From: Burkholderia sp.
GTDB lineage: Bacteria; Pseudomonadota; Gammaproteobacteria; Burkholderiales; Burkholderiaceae
Assembly (NCBI GenBank): GCA_031253835.1
Contig: JAIRVP010000067.1
Span: forward strand, 62,001-126,000
Length of the DNA stretch: 64,000 bases
Reading direction: 5' to 3'
Shown: piece by piece, positions 9,055 to 16,800 of the stretch
Numbering within the stretch: the stretch's first letter is position 1
How the letters are laid out: the number at the start of each line of letters is the position of its first letter
Made by a program: the position numbers and the translations under genes
The notes under the pieces: generated by a model
Told to the model about the DNA's origin: nothing
Database searches by the model: none
Seen by the model: only the letters and a program-made list of their open reading frames with translations

Positions 9055-9765
9055 TCATTCCCACGCGTGCTTGCTGAATTGGTAACCCTTGCTGCGGATC
9101 GTCTTGATCCGCTGCGGGTTGCTCGCGTCGTCGCGGAGCTTGCGACGCAGCTTCGAGATGCGCCCGTCGATCGTGCGGTCGAGGCCGTCGAATTCGACGC
9201 CGCGCAACTGCAGCATCAGGTCGTCGCGGCTGACGACTTCGCCCGCATGGCACACGAGCGCCCACAGCAGGTCGAATTCGGCCGACGTCAGGTCGGGCGT
9301 GCTGCCGTCGGGCAGCAAGACGGTGCGGTCGGTGCGGTCGATCGAGAACTTGCCGAACGCGTAGCGCTCGGGCTGCGGCGCGGTGCTCTCGGCGACGCGC
9401 GCGGGCGCGCGGCGCAATTGCGCCTTGATCCGCGCGAGCAGGATGCGCGGCTCGACCGGCTTGTGCACGTAGTCGTCCGCGCCGAACTCGAGGCCGAGCA
9501 GTTCGTCGAACGGCTCGTCGCGCGCCGTCACCATGATGATCACGCCATCGTATTGCTTGCGCGCCTCGCGGCAGATTTCGAAGCCGTCCTTGCCCGGCAG
9601 GTTCACGTCGAGGATGACGAGATCGGGACGAATGGACAGGATCGCCGGCACCGCGGCGTCGCCATGCAGCACAGTGTCGACTTCGTAGTCGTTCTTGCGC
9701 AGGTAGCCGGCGATCAGCGTGGACAGGCGAGTGTCGTCTTCGACGAGCAGGATGCGAAAAGACAT
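9055..9765 (-). CDS. OmpR/PhoB-family response regulator
   Basis: 236 residues. A receiver domain (1-120) has acidic residues VEDD (8-11), phospho-acceptor Asp53 (VILDVNLPG), the TARD switch and Lys in HKPVEP. A winged-helix trans_reg_C domain follows (about 145-233, with LTSAEFDLLWAL and RTIDGRISKLRRKL). The start chosen is MSFRILLVEDD at 9765; an in-frame ATG at 9783 (MIRPLP extension) is an alternative and neither has a strong ribosome site. It partners the kinase immediately downstream. It is divergent from glsA across about 220 bases. RstA-like in sequence feel; target genes unknown. Confidence 0.92.
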   Translation of the reverse strand: MSFRILLVEDDTRLSTLIAGYLRKNDYEVDTVLHGDAAVPAILSIRPDLVILDVNLPGKDGFEICREARKQYDGVIIMVTARDEPFDELLGLEFGADDYVHKPVEPRILLARIKAQLRRAPARVAESTAPQPERYAFGKFSIDRTDRTVLLPDGSTPDLTSAEFDLLWALVCHAGEVVSRDDLMLQLRGVEFDGLDRTIDGRISKLRRKLRDDASNPQRIKTIRSKGYQFSKHAWE

Positions 9766-9984
9766 GGGCAGCGGTCGGATCATCAGGGAGGCCGCGGCGG
9801 CGCCGGCCGGTGCCGGACGCCGGCCATCGGCCGAAACGTACCGCATGATACTGCGCCCGCCGCTTGCCCGTTTGCCGGTCTTGAAAATAAGGGCGCGATA
9901 CTGTCCGAGCTTGACGAATCGGCGCCGGGACGGTTCCATACGGGCTCGCCGGAATCCGGGCCGCTCACCTACCCGCCTGACGTG

Positions 9985-10899
9985 ATGAATTACCAGACGA
10001 TCCTCGAACGCATCCACACCGAACTCGCCCCCTGGATTGGCCAGGGACGGGTTGCCGACTACATTCCCGAACTCGCGAAAGTGCCTGCCGACAAGTTCGG
10101 GATGGCCGTCGTGACGCTCGACGGCAACGTTTACACCGTCGGCGACGCGCGCGAGCGCTTCTCGATCCAGAGCATCTCGAAGCTGTTCGCGTGCACGCTC
10201 GCGTTCCAGCTGCTGGGCGACGACCTGTGGGAACGGGTCGGCCGCGAGCCGTCCGGCAACGCGTTCAATTCGCTGGTCCAGCTCGAGAGCGAGCGCGGCA
10301 AGCCGCGCAATCCGTTCATCAACGCGGGCGCGCTGGTCGTCACCGACGTGCTGTGCCGCCGCTTCGTGAAGGCCGAGACGGCGCTCGTCGAATTCGTGCG
10401 GCGGATGATCGGCACGAACGATATCGACTACGATTCGCGCGTCGCGCAATCGGAGCTGCAGCACGCGGAGCGCAACCGCGCGATGGCGCATTTCATGGCG
10501 AGCTTCGGCAACATGCAGATGCCGCCCGATACCGTGATCGACGCGTATTGCCGCCAGTGCGCGATCACGATGAACTGCGTCGAGCTTGCCAGCGCCGCGC
10601 TGTTTCTCGCGAACGGCGGCGTCGCGCCGGTGACCGGCGAGCGGATCGTCGATTCGAGTTCGGCGAAGCGGCTGTCGGCGCTGATGCTGACCTGCGGCAC
10701 CTACGATGCGGCCGGTGACTTCGTGTATCGCGTCGGGCTGCCGGCGAAGAGCGGCGTCGGCGGCGGGATTGTCGCGGTGCTGCCGGGGGAGATGGCCGTG
10801 TGCGTGTGGGCGCCGGGGCTCGATGCGAACGGCAACTCGCTGGCAGGCACTATGGCTTTGGAATGGTTGACGACTTATTCGGGAAGGTCGATTTTTTGA
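9985..10899 (+). CDS. glsA: Glutaminase
   Basis: 304 residues, full length for bacterial glutaminase (glutamine to glutamate plus ammonia, cytoplasmic). The beta-lactamase-like catalytic motif SISK (63-66) follows the DARERFSIQS lead. NPFINAGALV and the C-terminal GLPAKSGVGGGI and LEWLTTYSGRSIF blocks are all typical. The start ATG at 9985 matches the family N-terminus (MNYQTILERIHTEL). The last 56 bases use atypical AT-rich codons (act, ttg, gaa, tat, agg). The same 56 bases, with ordinary Burkholderia codons, recur at 13171 and 14584. The present 3' end may therefore have been replaced by an incoming element that restored the reading frame. Confidence 0.95.
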   Translation: MNYQTILERIHTELAPWIGQGRVADYIPELAKVPADKFGMAVVTLDGNVYTVGDARERFSIQSISKLFACTLAFQLLGDDLWERVGREPSGNAFNSLVQLESERGKPRNPFINAGALVVTDVLCRRFVKAETALVEFVRRMIGTNDIDYDSRVAQSELQHAERNRAMAHFMASFGNMQMPPDTVIDAYCRQCAITMNCVELASAALFLANGGVAPVTGERIVDSSSAKRLSALMLTCGTYDAAGDFVYRVGLPAKSGVGGGIVAVLPGEMAVCVWAPGLDANGNSLAGTMALEWLTTYSGRSIF

Positions 10900-10940
10900 G
10901 GTGGTGGAGTTGGGCGTGCCTCATGTGGCACGACGGCGGC
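10844..10940 (+). repeat. glsA 3'-end repeat, copy 1 (current gene end)
   Basis: These 97 bases (last 56 coding bases plus 41 after the stop) align without gaps to 13171-13267. By hand count about 81 of 97 positions match, including the shared block TCGATTTTTTGAGGTG around the stop codon. This is the left boundary of the accessory region. Confidence 0.8.
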
Positions 10941-11258
10941 AGATTCATATCGGCGCGCGCCAGAGCGCTCAATGGGGAATTCGGCCATCGGCAGCAATCG
11001 ACCCTGAGCGGTCATCGAGGTTCGCGTCACCACCATGACCGCTTTCAGGTGCATCGCAGCCGGTTACTCGCCGAATTGATCCGAGGTTACACATCCGGTG
11101 TGACTATTGAAACCCGCGCGGAGTGATCGTCATGGGTTAGATCGCGATGCAACTTCGGCCACAGCGACTGAACGCGTCGTCGGCTACTCCGCCGCTGGCA
11201 GTTCTTGTCCGAAGGTACAGCCGGCTCTTGGGAGTATCTCCAGCAATGTTCAGCCAAC
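10941..11258. other. Intergenic region after glsA, decayed sequence
   Basis: No gene seen. The part near 10985-11010 (CAGCAATCGACCCTGAGCGG) resembles 13271-13292 downstream of repeat copy 2, so the homology between the two boundaries continues past the 97-base block with an indel. Composition moves toward lower GC on approaching the nuclease-like gene. Confidence 0.5.
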
Positions 11259-12038
11259 TCAAATTCGACGGCCAATCACCATTGCCTCTTCCTTTTTAAA
11301 TTCCAGCCGAATGGCGTCCGCGAGTTGTTTCATTTCGGATGCGAACGTCGGAAGATGTTCTCGATGCACCACCTTTACGCAAGTTGAGACCCGCTCAGGA
11401 ACATGGGCAGAAAAAAGAAACTCAGACACTTTGACGCGGGTCAGCTCGATCTCGCCGTCATCCTTCCTGGAGCATTCAAAGAGAGGTGCATCTACCACGA
11501 TGACAGGGAATGTAAACGTGAACACCGGGAAATCGCCGTCTCCTTTCCTTGCTAAATCATGACAGCCTTTGATCGCGGCCATTGCCGCAGTATACGCGGC
11601 ATCGTCGCCCTTCCCGAAAGCTTGACGAAATCCATACCCCCCCTTGTCCGGACGCATTAGGTAGCGCTCAATCGCCGAGCAGGACAATCGAAGACGCGAC
11701 GCACAGGCTTCCAGCGCGTCGGGCGAAAGAACCGAAAAGGCAAATAGCCGATTGAAATTTGCAAGAGCATCTTGCGAGGCCAATACAATCCACGGATTCG
11801 GAGACGCCTTACATTCGATAACGAAGGATATGTTAACGATACCGATCAAATCAGGATCCGACGCTACAACGTCGATCTCCCGTCCCTTCTTCGACTCAAG
11901 GTCGACGAACGTCCCAGACTGACGAACTTCGAATCCCGAGTTTCGAAATACGGATGCGGCTTCCATCTCGAGTGGGAAACCGGTCTGCAGTAACCACCTA
12001 CGCATCTTGCTTTCCAAATCCTGCTCACCATGTTCCAC
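11259..12038 (-). CDS. PD-(D/E)XK-type restriction-endonuclease-like protein
   Basis: About 259 residues from a GTG at 12038, preceded by AGGGGG. An ATG at 12005 is a possible shorter start and an ATG at 12194 a less likely longer one. The N-terminal part (ending GFPLEMEAASVFRNSGFEV) leads into GREIDVVASDP and FVIECKAS, an intact D...ExK nuclease signature after a conserved Glu. The C-terminal half is unrecognised and ends in a Lys/Glu-rich helix. Base composition and codons are more AT-rich than the neighbours. It is divergent from the HNH gene across 224 bases, inside the repeat-bounded insert at glsA. Function as a DNA-targeting effector is inference; I do not recognise the exact family. 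Confidence 0.7.
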   Translation of the reverse strand: MEHGEQDLESKMRRWLLQTGFPLEMEAASVFRNSGFEVRQSGTFVDLESKKGREIDVVASDPDLIGIVNISFVIECKASPNPWIVLASQDALANFNRLFAFSVLSPDALEACASRLRLSCSAIERYLMRPDKGGYGFRQAFGKGDDAAYTAAMAAIKGCHDLARKGDGDFPVFTFTFPVIVVDAPLFECSRKDDGEIELTRVKVSEFLFSAHVPERVSTCVKVVHREHLPTFASEMKQLADAIRLEFKKEEAMVIGRRI

Positions 12039-12262
12039 ACCGCCCCCTGTATCATCGCGGCCAGACCGGAATGATAGCTGCGCTTTGATCGAAATGGCTC
12101 GGAGGCGACGACAGCTCATTCCTCTCCAGTGTTCTTTAGGCCAAGTACATGCGATTCGCAGGCATTCGTCCGAACCGCTGATAGACTCATGCAACTGGCC
12201 AGACGTCTAGCCCCCTCAGCCTACGAATCGCTTCGGCGTCACACGGAGTCAGCGGGTTTTGC

Positions 12263-12970
12263 ATGCCTATAAGAGACGACTTTTCCATACGAACCAAAGA
12301 GACGCTCGCGAAGCGAGTTGGACACCGTTGCTCGAATCCTGATTGTCGACGTGCGACATCCGGGCCTCATGAAGACTTTGGTCGGGCGGTGAACATTGGT
12401 GTGGCAAGCCATATCACTGGTGCCGCGGCCGGGGGGCCTCGTTACGACAGTTCTCTTTCGCCGCCACAGCGCTCGGGGATATCGAACGGGATTTGGTTGT
12501 GTCAGAACTGTGCAAAACTCATCGATAGCGACATTACACGATATACGTCGGAGATCCTGTACGGCTGGAAGCGCGAGGCAGAGTTCCAAGCAGATGCGGA
12601 ACTTACCGGCCCCCAGAAGACCGACTACCTGCCCCAACCCGCTTCGGCTCTTCATGCGCCAATTCCCCGCTTGGCGGGCCTGACATATCACCAAGCTAGG
12701 GAGCGGCTTCTCGAAGCAGGCTGGCAACCCCGGATGAGGCATTGGTCACACGGGAACGAACCGAATCTCCGAGTTGGCAATGGCGCAGAATTCTGGTCTG
12801 CGGGCTACTGGGAAATCATCAACGCGTGGCCGACGGGTCTCGCTCAATGCACGTTCGCATTCCACGACGTGTACGGAAACTACCTTACTGTGTTGACGAA
12901 GGGTGAAGAAAACGCTGAAGCCGGTTGGCACGCGCGGGTCAGCAACTGGTTTTTCACCAAAGAAGAGTGA
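12263..12970 (+). CDS. HNH endonuclease with C-terminal PASTA-like domain
   Basis: 235 residues. Residues 15-110 form a zinc-binding HNH module: Cys23, Cys28 (CSNPDC), His50 in VASHITGAAAGGPRYD, Asn75 in ISNGIWLC, Cys80 and Cys83 (CQNC), then KLIDSD and the YTSEILYGWKREAE helix. This HNH type is used in phage-defence effectors such as Cap5 of CBASS, but no SAVED domain is present here. Residues 137-235 (LAGLTYHQARERLLEAGW, then an aromatic-rich beta segment) look like a PASTA-like or lipid/ligand-binding module; this is a pattern impression. Lower GC than flanks. It stands alone, divergent from the PD-(D/E)XK gene; the two probably arrived together. Confidence 0.75.
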   Translation: MPIRDDFSIRTKETLAKRVGHRCSNPDCRRATSGPHEDFGRAVNIGVASHITGAAAGGPRYDSSLSPPQRSGISNGIWLCQNCAKLIDSDITRYTSEILYGWKREAEFQADAELTGPQKTDYLPQPASALHAPIPRLAGLTYHQARERLLEAGWQPRMRHWSHGNEPNLRVGNGAEFWSAGYWEIINAWPTGLAQCTFAFHDVYGNYLTVLTKGEENAEAGWHARVSNWFFTKEE

Positions 12971-13415
12971 ATCGGCATTAGGTTGCGAGTGCCGGGTGAT
13001 TGCCCATAGCTTCGAGTGACCGTTTGCCGGGTAGAACCGACGCCGAGTGAGCGAGCGAAGTCGCGGACGGGGGTCGCTTCATGGCCGAACTCGGTCGTCG
13101 AAGGCAGCACGGCACTCGCCCGTCCGGTCGGTACCGATGGAATCACATGCGAGTTTATATATTTGTAGCGCAGGCACGCTGGCGCTGGAGTGGTTGACGA
13201 CGTATACGGGGCGGTCGATTTTTTGAGGTGATGGCGTTCAGCGCGCCTCATCTGGCGCGACGGCGGCCGCGGCAATCGACCCGAGCGGACCGCCCTATCG
13301 CCCCACTCTGGTCGTTCGTCAGCACCGGACCCATCGAAAGGCAAGCGCCAGGGCGATGGTGCTCGAGCCGGGCTGCGCTGCGGATCCTGGCGCGCCCATC
13401 CGCAGGACGTTGCGT
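12971..13415. other. Intergenic region holding repeat copy 2
   Basis: A 445-base gap between the HNH gene and the small orphan gene. Besides the repeat described at 13080-13267 it shows no gene; short frames here lack ribosome sites and family resemblance. Confidence 0.5.
13080..13267 (+). pseudogene. Displaced glsA 3' fragment, repeat copy 2
   Basis: Bases 13171-13226 encode AGTLALEWLTTYTGRSIF and a stop, matching the C-terminus of GlsA in ordinary Burkholderia codons, with no gene body upstream. The match to the current glsA end continues 41 bases past the stop. The roughly 90 bases before it (13080-13170) are not glsA. They match 14490-14583 upstream of copy 3 (for example GATCGTCGAAGGCAGC versus GGTCGTCGAAGGCAGC), so copies 2 and 3 share a longer unit. 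Probably the original glsA end pushed away by insertion. Confidence 0.75.
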
Positions 13416-13640
13416 TTAACCGCGCGTGTCGACCCAGTTGCGCGCCCAGCGTGCCGAGTGTTGCAGCGCCTGTTTTTCACTCGGGAAGTAATCGAGCGAA
13501 TAGAACTGGTAGCGGCCTTCGGTGCGCGAGCGATCGATGCGTTCGAGCAGCAGGTTGGATGAAAAACTCCCGTCGGGCAAGCGATGTGCCGAGGGTTGGA
13601 CGGCATAGCCGTTGTACTGTTGAATTCGTTTGTTCTGCAT
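13416..13640 (-). CDS. Small conserved-looking protein, unknown function
   Basis: 74 residues starting MQNKRIQQYNGYAVQPS. The pattern is beta-rich with alternating aromatics (YQFYSLDYF) and a closing helix (SEKQALQHSARWARNWV). It resembles small Burkholderiales proteins of the HlyU/DUF6566 kind, but I am not sure of that assignment. The ATG at 13640 is preferred over one at 13703 because the product fits this compact fold; no strong ribosome site is visible for either. It lies downstream of the cold-shock gene on the same strand, separated by 268 bases, between repeat copies 2 and 3. Confidence 0.6.
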   Translation of the reverse strand: MQNKRIQQYNGYAVQPSAHRLPDGSFSSNLLLERIDRSRTEGRYQFYSLDYFPSEKQALQHSARWARNWVDTRG

Positions 13641-13908
13641 TTTAATTTTAATGATGTTCGGGTGCGCGCGTGCCGTGCAAAAGGTGCACCGATTCAAAGC
13701 CATTGCGAGCTGAATCTAAAGCAGTCGGAAGCGCAAAAAGGCGTTGCGGCCGGAGGGGAGATTGAAGTGCAACGAGGCATGTGGCGCGCGGAAAGCTGCT
13801 GAATGAACAGATGCAGCCAAGAGCGATCGCGCCAACTTTAGGAGACAACGCTCCGTGAGGGTGTCGCTGCGACCCGGCGCCCGTAGCGGGAGGCCGGGCC
13901 CTTCAAAC

Positions 13909-14112
13909 TTACAGCGGCTTGATGTTGGCCGCTTGCAGACCCTTCGGGCCTTGCTTCGTTTCGAAGCTCACTTTTTGATTTTCAGCGAGCGTCTTGAAGC
14001 CGTCAGCCCGGATTTCGGAGAAGTGCGCGAAAAGATCGTCGCCGCCGTTGTCCGGGGTGATGAAGCCAAAGCCTTTGCTGTCGTTGAACCACTTAACGAT
14101 ACCGGTATCCAT
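13909..14112 (-). CDS. cspA: Cold-shock protein (CspA family)
   Basis: 67 residues, the standard length. RNA-binding motifs KGFGFI (RNP1) and DLFAHFS (RNP2) are intact, with the usual IVKWFN start and GPKGLQAANI end. Acts as an RNA chaperone in the cytoplasm. The start at 14112 has AAGGA about 7 bases upstream. A long space (over 500 bases) separates it from the next upstream gene, room for the long 5' leader common to cold-shock mRNAs. Which csp paralogue this is cannot be decided here. It sits between repeat copies 2 and 3 of the glsA 3' end. Confidence 0.93.
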   Translation of the reverse strand: MDTGIVKWFNDSKGFGFITPDNGGDDLFAHFSEIRADGFKTLAENQKVSFETKQGPKGLQAANIKPL

Positions 14113-14670
14113 GATGAATCCTTGAGAAAAAAATACGAAAATTTGCTCTGTTGAAGAGCGCGTGAAGCGTCAAGGAGGGAGAGGACAACGAATACCGCTG
14201 GGGGGAGCGAGAAATTGATGAACAGCAATCGGACTTCTTGGACTTCGGCGTACACACTAACTGCCGGGCAGCACGGAGTCAATGGTTATGTTGTAACTGT
14301 GTTGTTACGCCGCCCCTGTCGAGGGCCAAGCGATGTGGCCCGTATCTGCGAATTCATGTGCCGTTCGGAGAACCGATCAACGTCGGTCGGTACGTGCTCA
14401 CGGGGTCGAATACGGGATGTGGTCACCCTGAGGTGCCGGACAGTCTCGAGGGCCCCACTGGCTGCCACTCCAACCCCATTGCCGAATGGCTGCTTGTGGC
14501 CGAACCCGATCGTCGAAGGCAGCGCGGGACTCGCGCGCCTGGTCGGCACCAGGCTGGCATGGCCGGTTTATATTGCCGGAGCTCCGGTACGCTGGCGCTG
14601 GAGTGGTTGACTACGTATCCGAAACAACCGATTTTCTGACACCCCCAGCGGTTACTGGAGAACATCACGC
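14113..14670. other. Region between cspA and the isochorismatase gene
   Basis: The first 150-200 bases are the likely cspA promoter and leader on the minus strand. The right part (14490-14639) is repeat copy 3. A plus-strand open frame (14238-14639) ends in the glsA-like tail GTLALEWLTTYPKQPIF, but the rest has no resemblance to a protein and I treat it as non-coding. Confidence 0.5.
14490..14639 (+). pseudogene. glsA 3' fragment, repeat copy 3
   Basis: Bases 14584-14639 are exactly 56 bases long, like copies 1 and 2, and read GTLALEWLTTYPKQPIF then stop. By hand count about 45 of 56 bases match copy 2. About 90 upstream bases also match those before copy 2. The greater divergence suggests this is the oldest fragment. 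It ends 31 bases before the isochorismatase start. Confidence 0.7.
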
Positions 14671-15306
14671 ATGCATCCGGACAACGCATCAGCAGCCGCA
14701 ACGACAGCCCGAACGAACGCCGACGGCAGCGCCTCCGCACCGATTCCCGCCATCGTGCCGTCAAAAACCGCGCTGCTCGTCATGCATTACCAGACCGACA
14801 TCCTCGGTCTCTTTCCGTCGGTCGCGCCCGAGTTGCTCGCCAATACGCGCCGGCTCTGCGACGCGGCACGTGCAGCCGGCATCGGCGTCTGGTTCGCGAA
14901 TCTCCGCTTCAGCCCCGGCTATCCGGAAGTCAGCCCGCTCAACAAGAACGGCCAGGGCATCAAGCAGCTCGGCCTGTTCATCAACGACGGCCCGTCGCCG
15001 GAACTGGGCAAGCAGCCCGACGAGCCGCTGATCGTCGCGCACCGCGCGAGCGTGTTCTTCGGCACCGATCTGCAGGCGCGGCTGGTCGCGCAAGGCGTCG
15101 ATTCGCTAATCATGGTCGGCATCGCATCGACCGGCGTGATGCTGTCGTCGATCGCCCATGCAAGCGACGCGGATTTCCGGCTCTATACGGTCAAGGATTG
15201 CTGCTACGACCCGGACCCGGTGGTCCACGAGCATCTGTTCGCCACCGCATTCGAATCGCGCACGACGGTGCTGTCGCTCGCGGATGCGCTGCGGCTGCTC
15301 GCGTAG
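14671..15306 (+). CDS. Isochorismatase-fold protein with altered active site
   Basis: 211 residues with an isochorismatase/cysteine-hydrolase fold: TALLVMHYQTDILG (first strand), VFFGTDLQARL, LIMVGIASTGVMLSS and a final SLADALRLL helix. In canonical enzymes the nucleophilic Cys follows the T-x-G/V turn; here that position reads STGVML without Cys. The Lys usually before the GTDL block is also not evident (HRASVFFGTDL). It is therefore either a non-cysteine subfamily member or a non-catalytic protein. GGAG about 10 bases before the ATG supports this start. The first 30 residues are a disordered Ala/Ser/Pro tail. Substrate unknown. Confidence 0.85.
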   Translation: MHPDNASAAATTARTNADGSASAPIPAIVPSKTALLVMHYQTDILGLFPSVAPELLANTRRLCDAARAAGIGVWFANLRFSPGYPEVSPLNKNGQGIKQLGLFINDGPSPELGKQPDEPLIVAHRASVFFGTDLQARLVAQGVDSLIMVGIASTGVMLSSIAHASDADFRLYTVKDCCYDPDPVVHEHLFATAFESRTTVLSLADALRLLA

Positions 15307-15365
15307 GCGTTCGATATCCGCACGGTAGCCTGGCCGACCCGCGCGAGGGCCGGCCACCGGCCACC

Positions 15366-16097
15366 TTACTTCGCGATATACACGCCCGACGTCGGGCACG
15401 TGCCCTGCGTGTTGCCGTCCGTCACGAGCGACGCCGCGCTCGGGAACTGCGCGGCCGCATTCGTCTTCACCGCGATCCACGCTTCGGTGAAGTAGCTCAC
15501 GCCGTTCGTCTTCGTGCACTTCAGCGACACCGCACTGCGCGTATTGCTGCCGAACGCGCCTTCGAATGCCGACAGCAGCTGGTTGCGCGTGACCGTCTTG
15601 CCCGCGTTCGCCTGCAGGAACGTGTTGAACGACGTATTGCCGAGCCGGCTGATCATCCCCGACGCCTGGTTCCAGTACGCATCGGGCGTGGCCGAATTCG
15701 AGCAGGTGCCGTGCTTGAACCATTCATGCTTGTCGAGACACGACGCGACGCCCGGCATGTACGTCGACAGCGTGTTGCGCGTCGCGCTGCTGATCGGATA
15801 GGCGTCCATGCTGCACCACTGGTGCGCGTTGTCGAGGTCGATGTCATTCTGCGGCACGCCGCAGTAGAACGGCTGGTTGCCGTCATAGCGATTCGGCCAC
15901 AGGCCATGCAGCGACAGGCTCGTTGCCGCATACGAGCCGGCGAGGTTCGTGCATTCCGGCGTGTCGTGCGACGCGCAGAAGCCGGGCTCCCACGATGCGG
16001 CGAGCAACAGGTAGTCGTAGCTGGTCTGCGCGGCGGCGTGCAGTGAAACGGAAGCGACGGCGAGTGCGGCAGCGGCGCGAGCGAGCGTCTTGAGCAT
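15366..16097 (-). CDS. Secreted ribonuclease T2
   Basis: 243 residues. A signal peptide (about 1-22, ending HAAA) precedes an RNase T2 domain with both catalytic signatures: CAS1 SLHGLWPN and CAS2 KHEWFKHGTC, each with its His, plus Cys pairs for disulfides. It cuts single-stranded RNA via a 2',3'-cyclic intermediate and acts in the periplasm or outside the cell. The start at 16097 is supported by GAGGAAA about 8 bases upstream; a longer in-frame start at 16121 would spoil the signal peptide. Convergent with the isochorismatase-like gene. Confidence 0.93.
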   Translation of the reverse strand: MLKTLARAAAALAVASVSLHAAAQTSYDYLLLAASWEPGFCASHDTPECTNLAGSYAATSLSLHGLWPNRYDGNQPFYCGVPQNDIDLDNAHQWCSMDAYPISSATRNTLSTYMPGVASCLDKHEWFKHGTCSNSATPDAYWNQASGMISRLGNTSFNTFLQANAGKTVTRNQLLSAFEGAFGSNTRSAVSLKCTKTNGVSYFTEAWIAVKTNAAAQFPSAASLVTDGNTQGTCPTSGVYIAK

Positions 16098-16327
16098 GGC
16101 GTGTTTCCTCGGAAAAGGCATGCGGTCGCGGGATGCGCCGCACGGTTGTCGAATGTCTGCCCGCGATTGTTGCTGTCGCAACGTGGCACGAATGTGAAGG
16201 TGGACGAAAGAATGCGCGGGGTACGGCCGCCCCTGTTACAAGCGGTACCGGTACCAACCGTTGCCTTCCGCCGCAAGCGATGCCGGCGTACCGTGTGGCC
16301 ACCTTCATCCTGCAACGGAGCATCGCC

Positions 16328-16717
16328 ATGGTGACCGCCACGCGGCTGGGCAAGCCCTATTGCGTCGAGATCGGCAACGGGCGCAGCGTCGTGCGCGCGG
16401 ACACGCACAAGGACGGCCAGGGCGGCGACGCGGGCATGCGGCCGCACGAGCTGCTCGAAAGCGCGCTCGCGGCGTGCGTCTGCATGTCGATCGACCTGGC
16501 CGCGCAACGCGCGGGCGTGACACTGCCCGCGTGCACGGTGGACGTGACCGTCGACCGCCTCGATCACGAAACGGGCTTCGACATCGCGCTGCGCTTCGCG
16601 GCGCCGCTGTCGCACGCGCAGCAGACGCTCGTGCGCGACACGGTGCAGGCCTCTCCGGTCGCCCGGACGCTTGGCGGGCCGATCCGGGTCAGGCCGGCCA
16701 CGATCGCGAGCGGCTGA
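16328..16717 (+). CDS. OsmC/Ohr-family protein
   Basis: 129 residues with the OsmC-like layout: beta strands containing GNGRSVVRADTHKDGQGGDAG, then HELLESALAACVCMSIDLAAQRAG with the central-helix Cys pair (CVC), then a C-terminal beta/alpha block. OsmC/Ohr proteins reduce organic hydroperoxides with two cysteines. Here the Cys in CVC lies at the usual second-Cys helix, but I see no clear first-strand Cys except in KPYC, so peroxidase activity is uncertain. GGAG sits about 8 bases before the ATG at 16328. Confidence 0.8.
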   Translation: MVTATRLGKPYCVEIGNGRSVVRADTHKDGQGGDAGMRPHELLESALAACVCMSIDLAAQRAGVTLPACTVDVTVDRLDHETGFDIALRFAAPLSHAQQTLVRDTVQASPVARTLGGPIRVRPATIASG

Positions 16718-16800
16718 CCGTTGCGGCGCGCGCCGGACGCCGTGCTATCGATGCCGGCACGTCGACGGCCGCACGACACGCATCCGCGTCGTGCGGGCGC

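Noticed and set aside
9067..10899. 610-codon extension of glutaminase
   Set aside because: The part before 9985 is antisense to the response regulator. The family N-terminus begins at 9985.
12239..12742. Minus-strand 167-codon frame opposite the HNH gene
   Set aside because: Antisense to the well-formed HNH domain, no ribosome site and no family resemblance.
14238..14639. 133-codon open frame ending in a GlsA-like tail
   Set aside because: Only the final 17 codons resemble GlsA. The rest is not protein-like and overlaps the repeat shared with 13080-13226.
10900..14670. Prophage or integrative element with integrase
   Set aside because: No integrase, transposase, terminal inverted repeats or phage genes are visible; only the glsA-end repeats support insertion.
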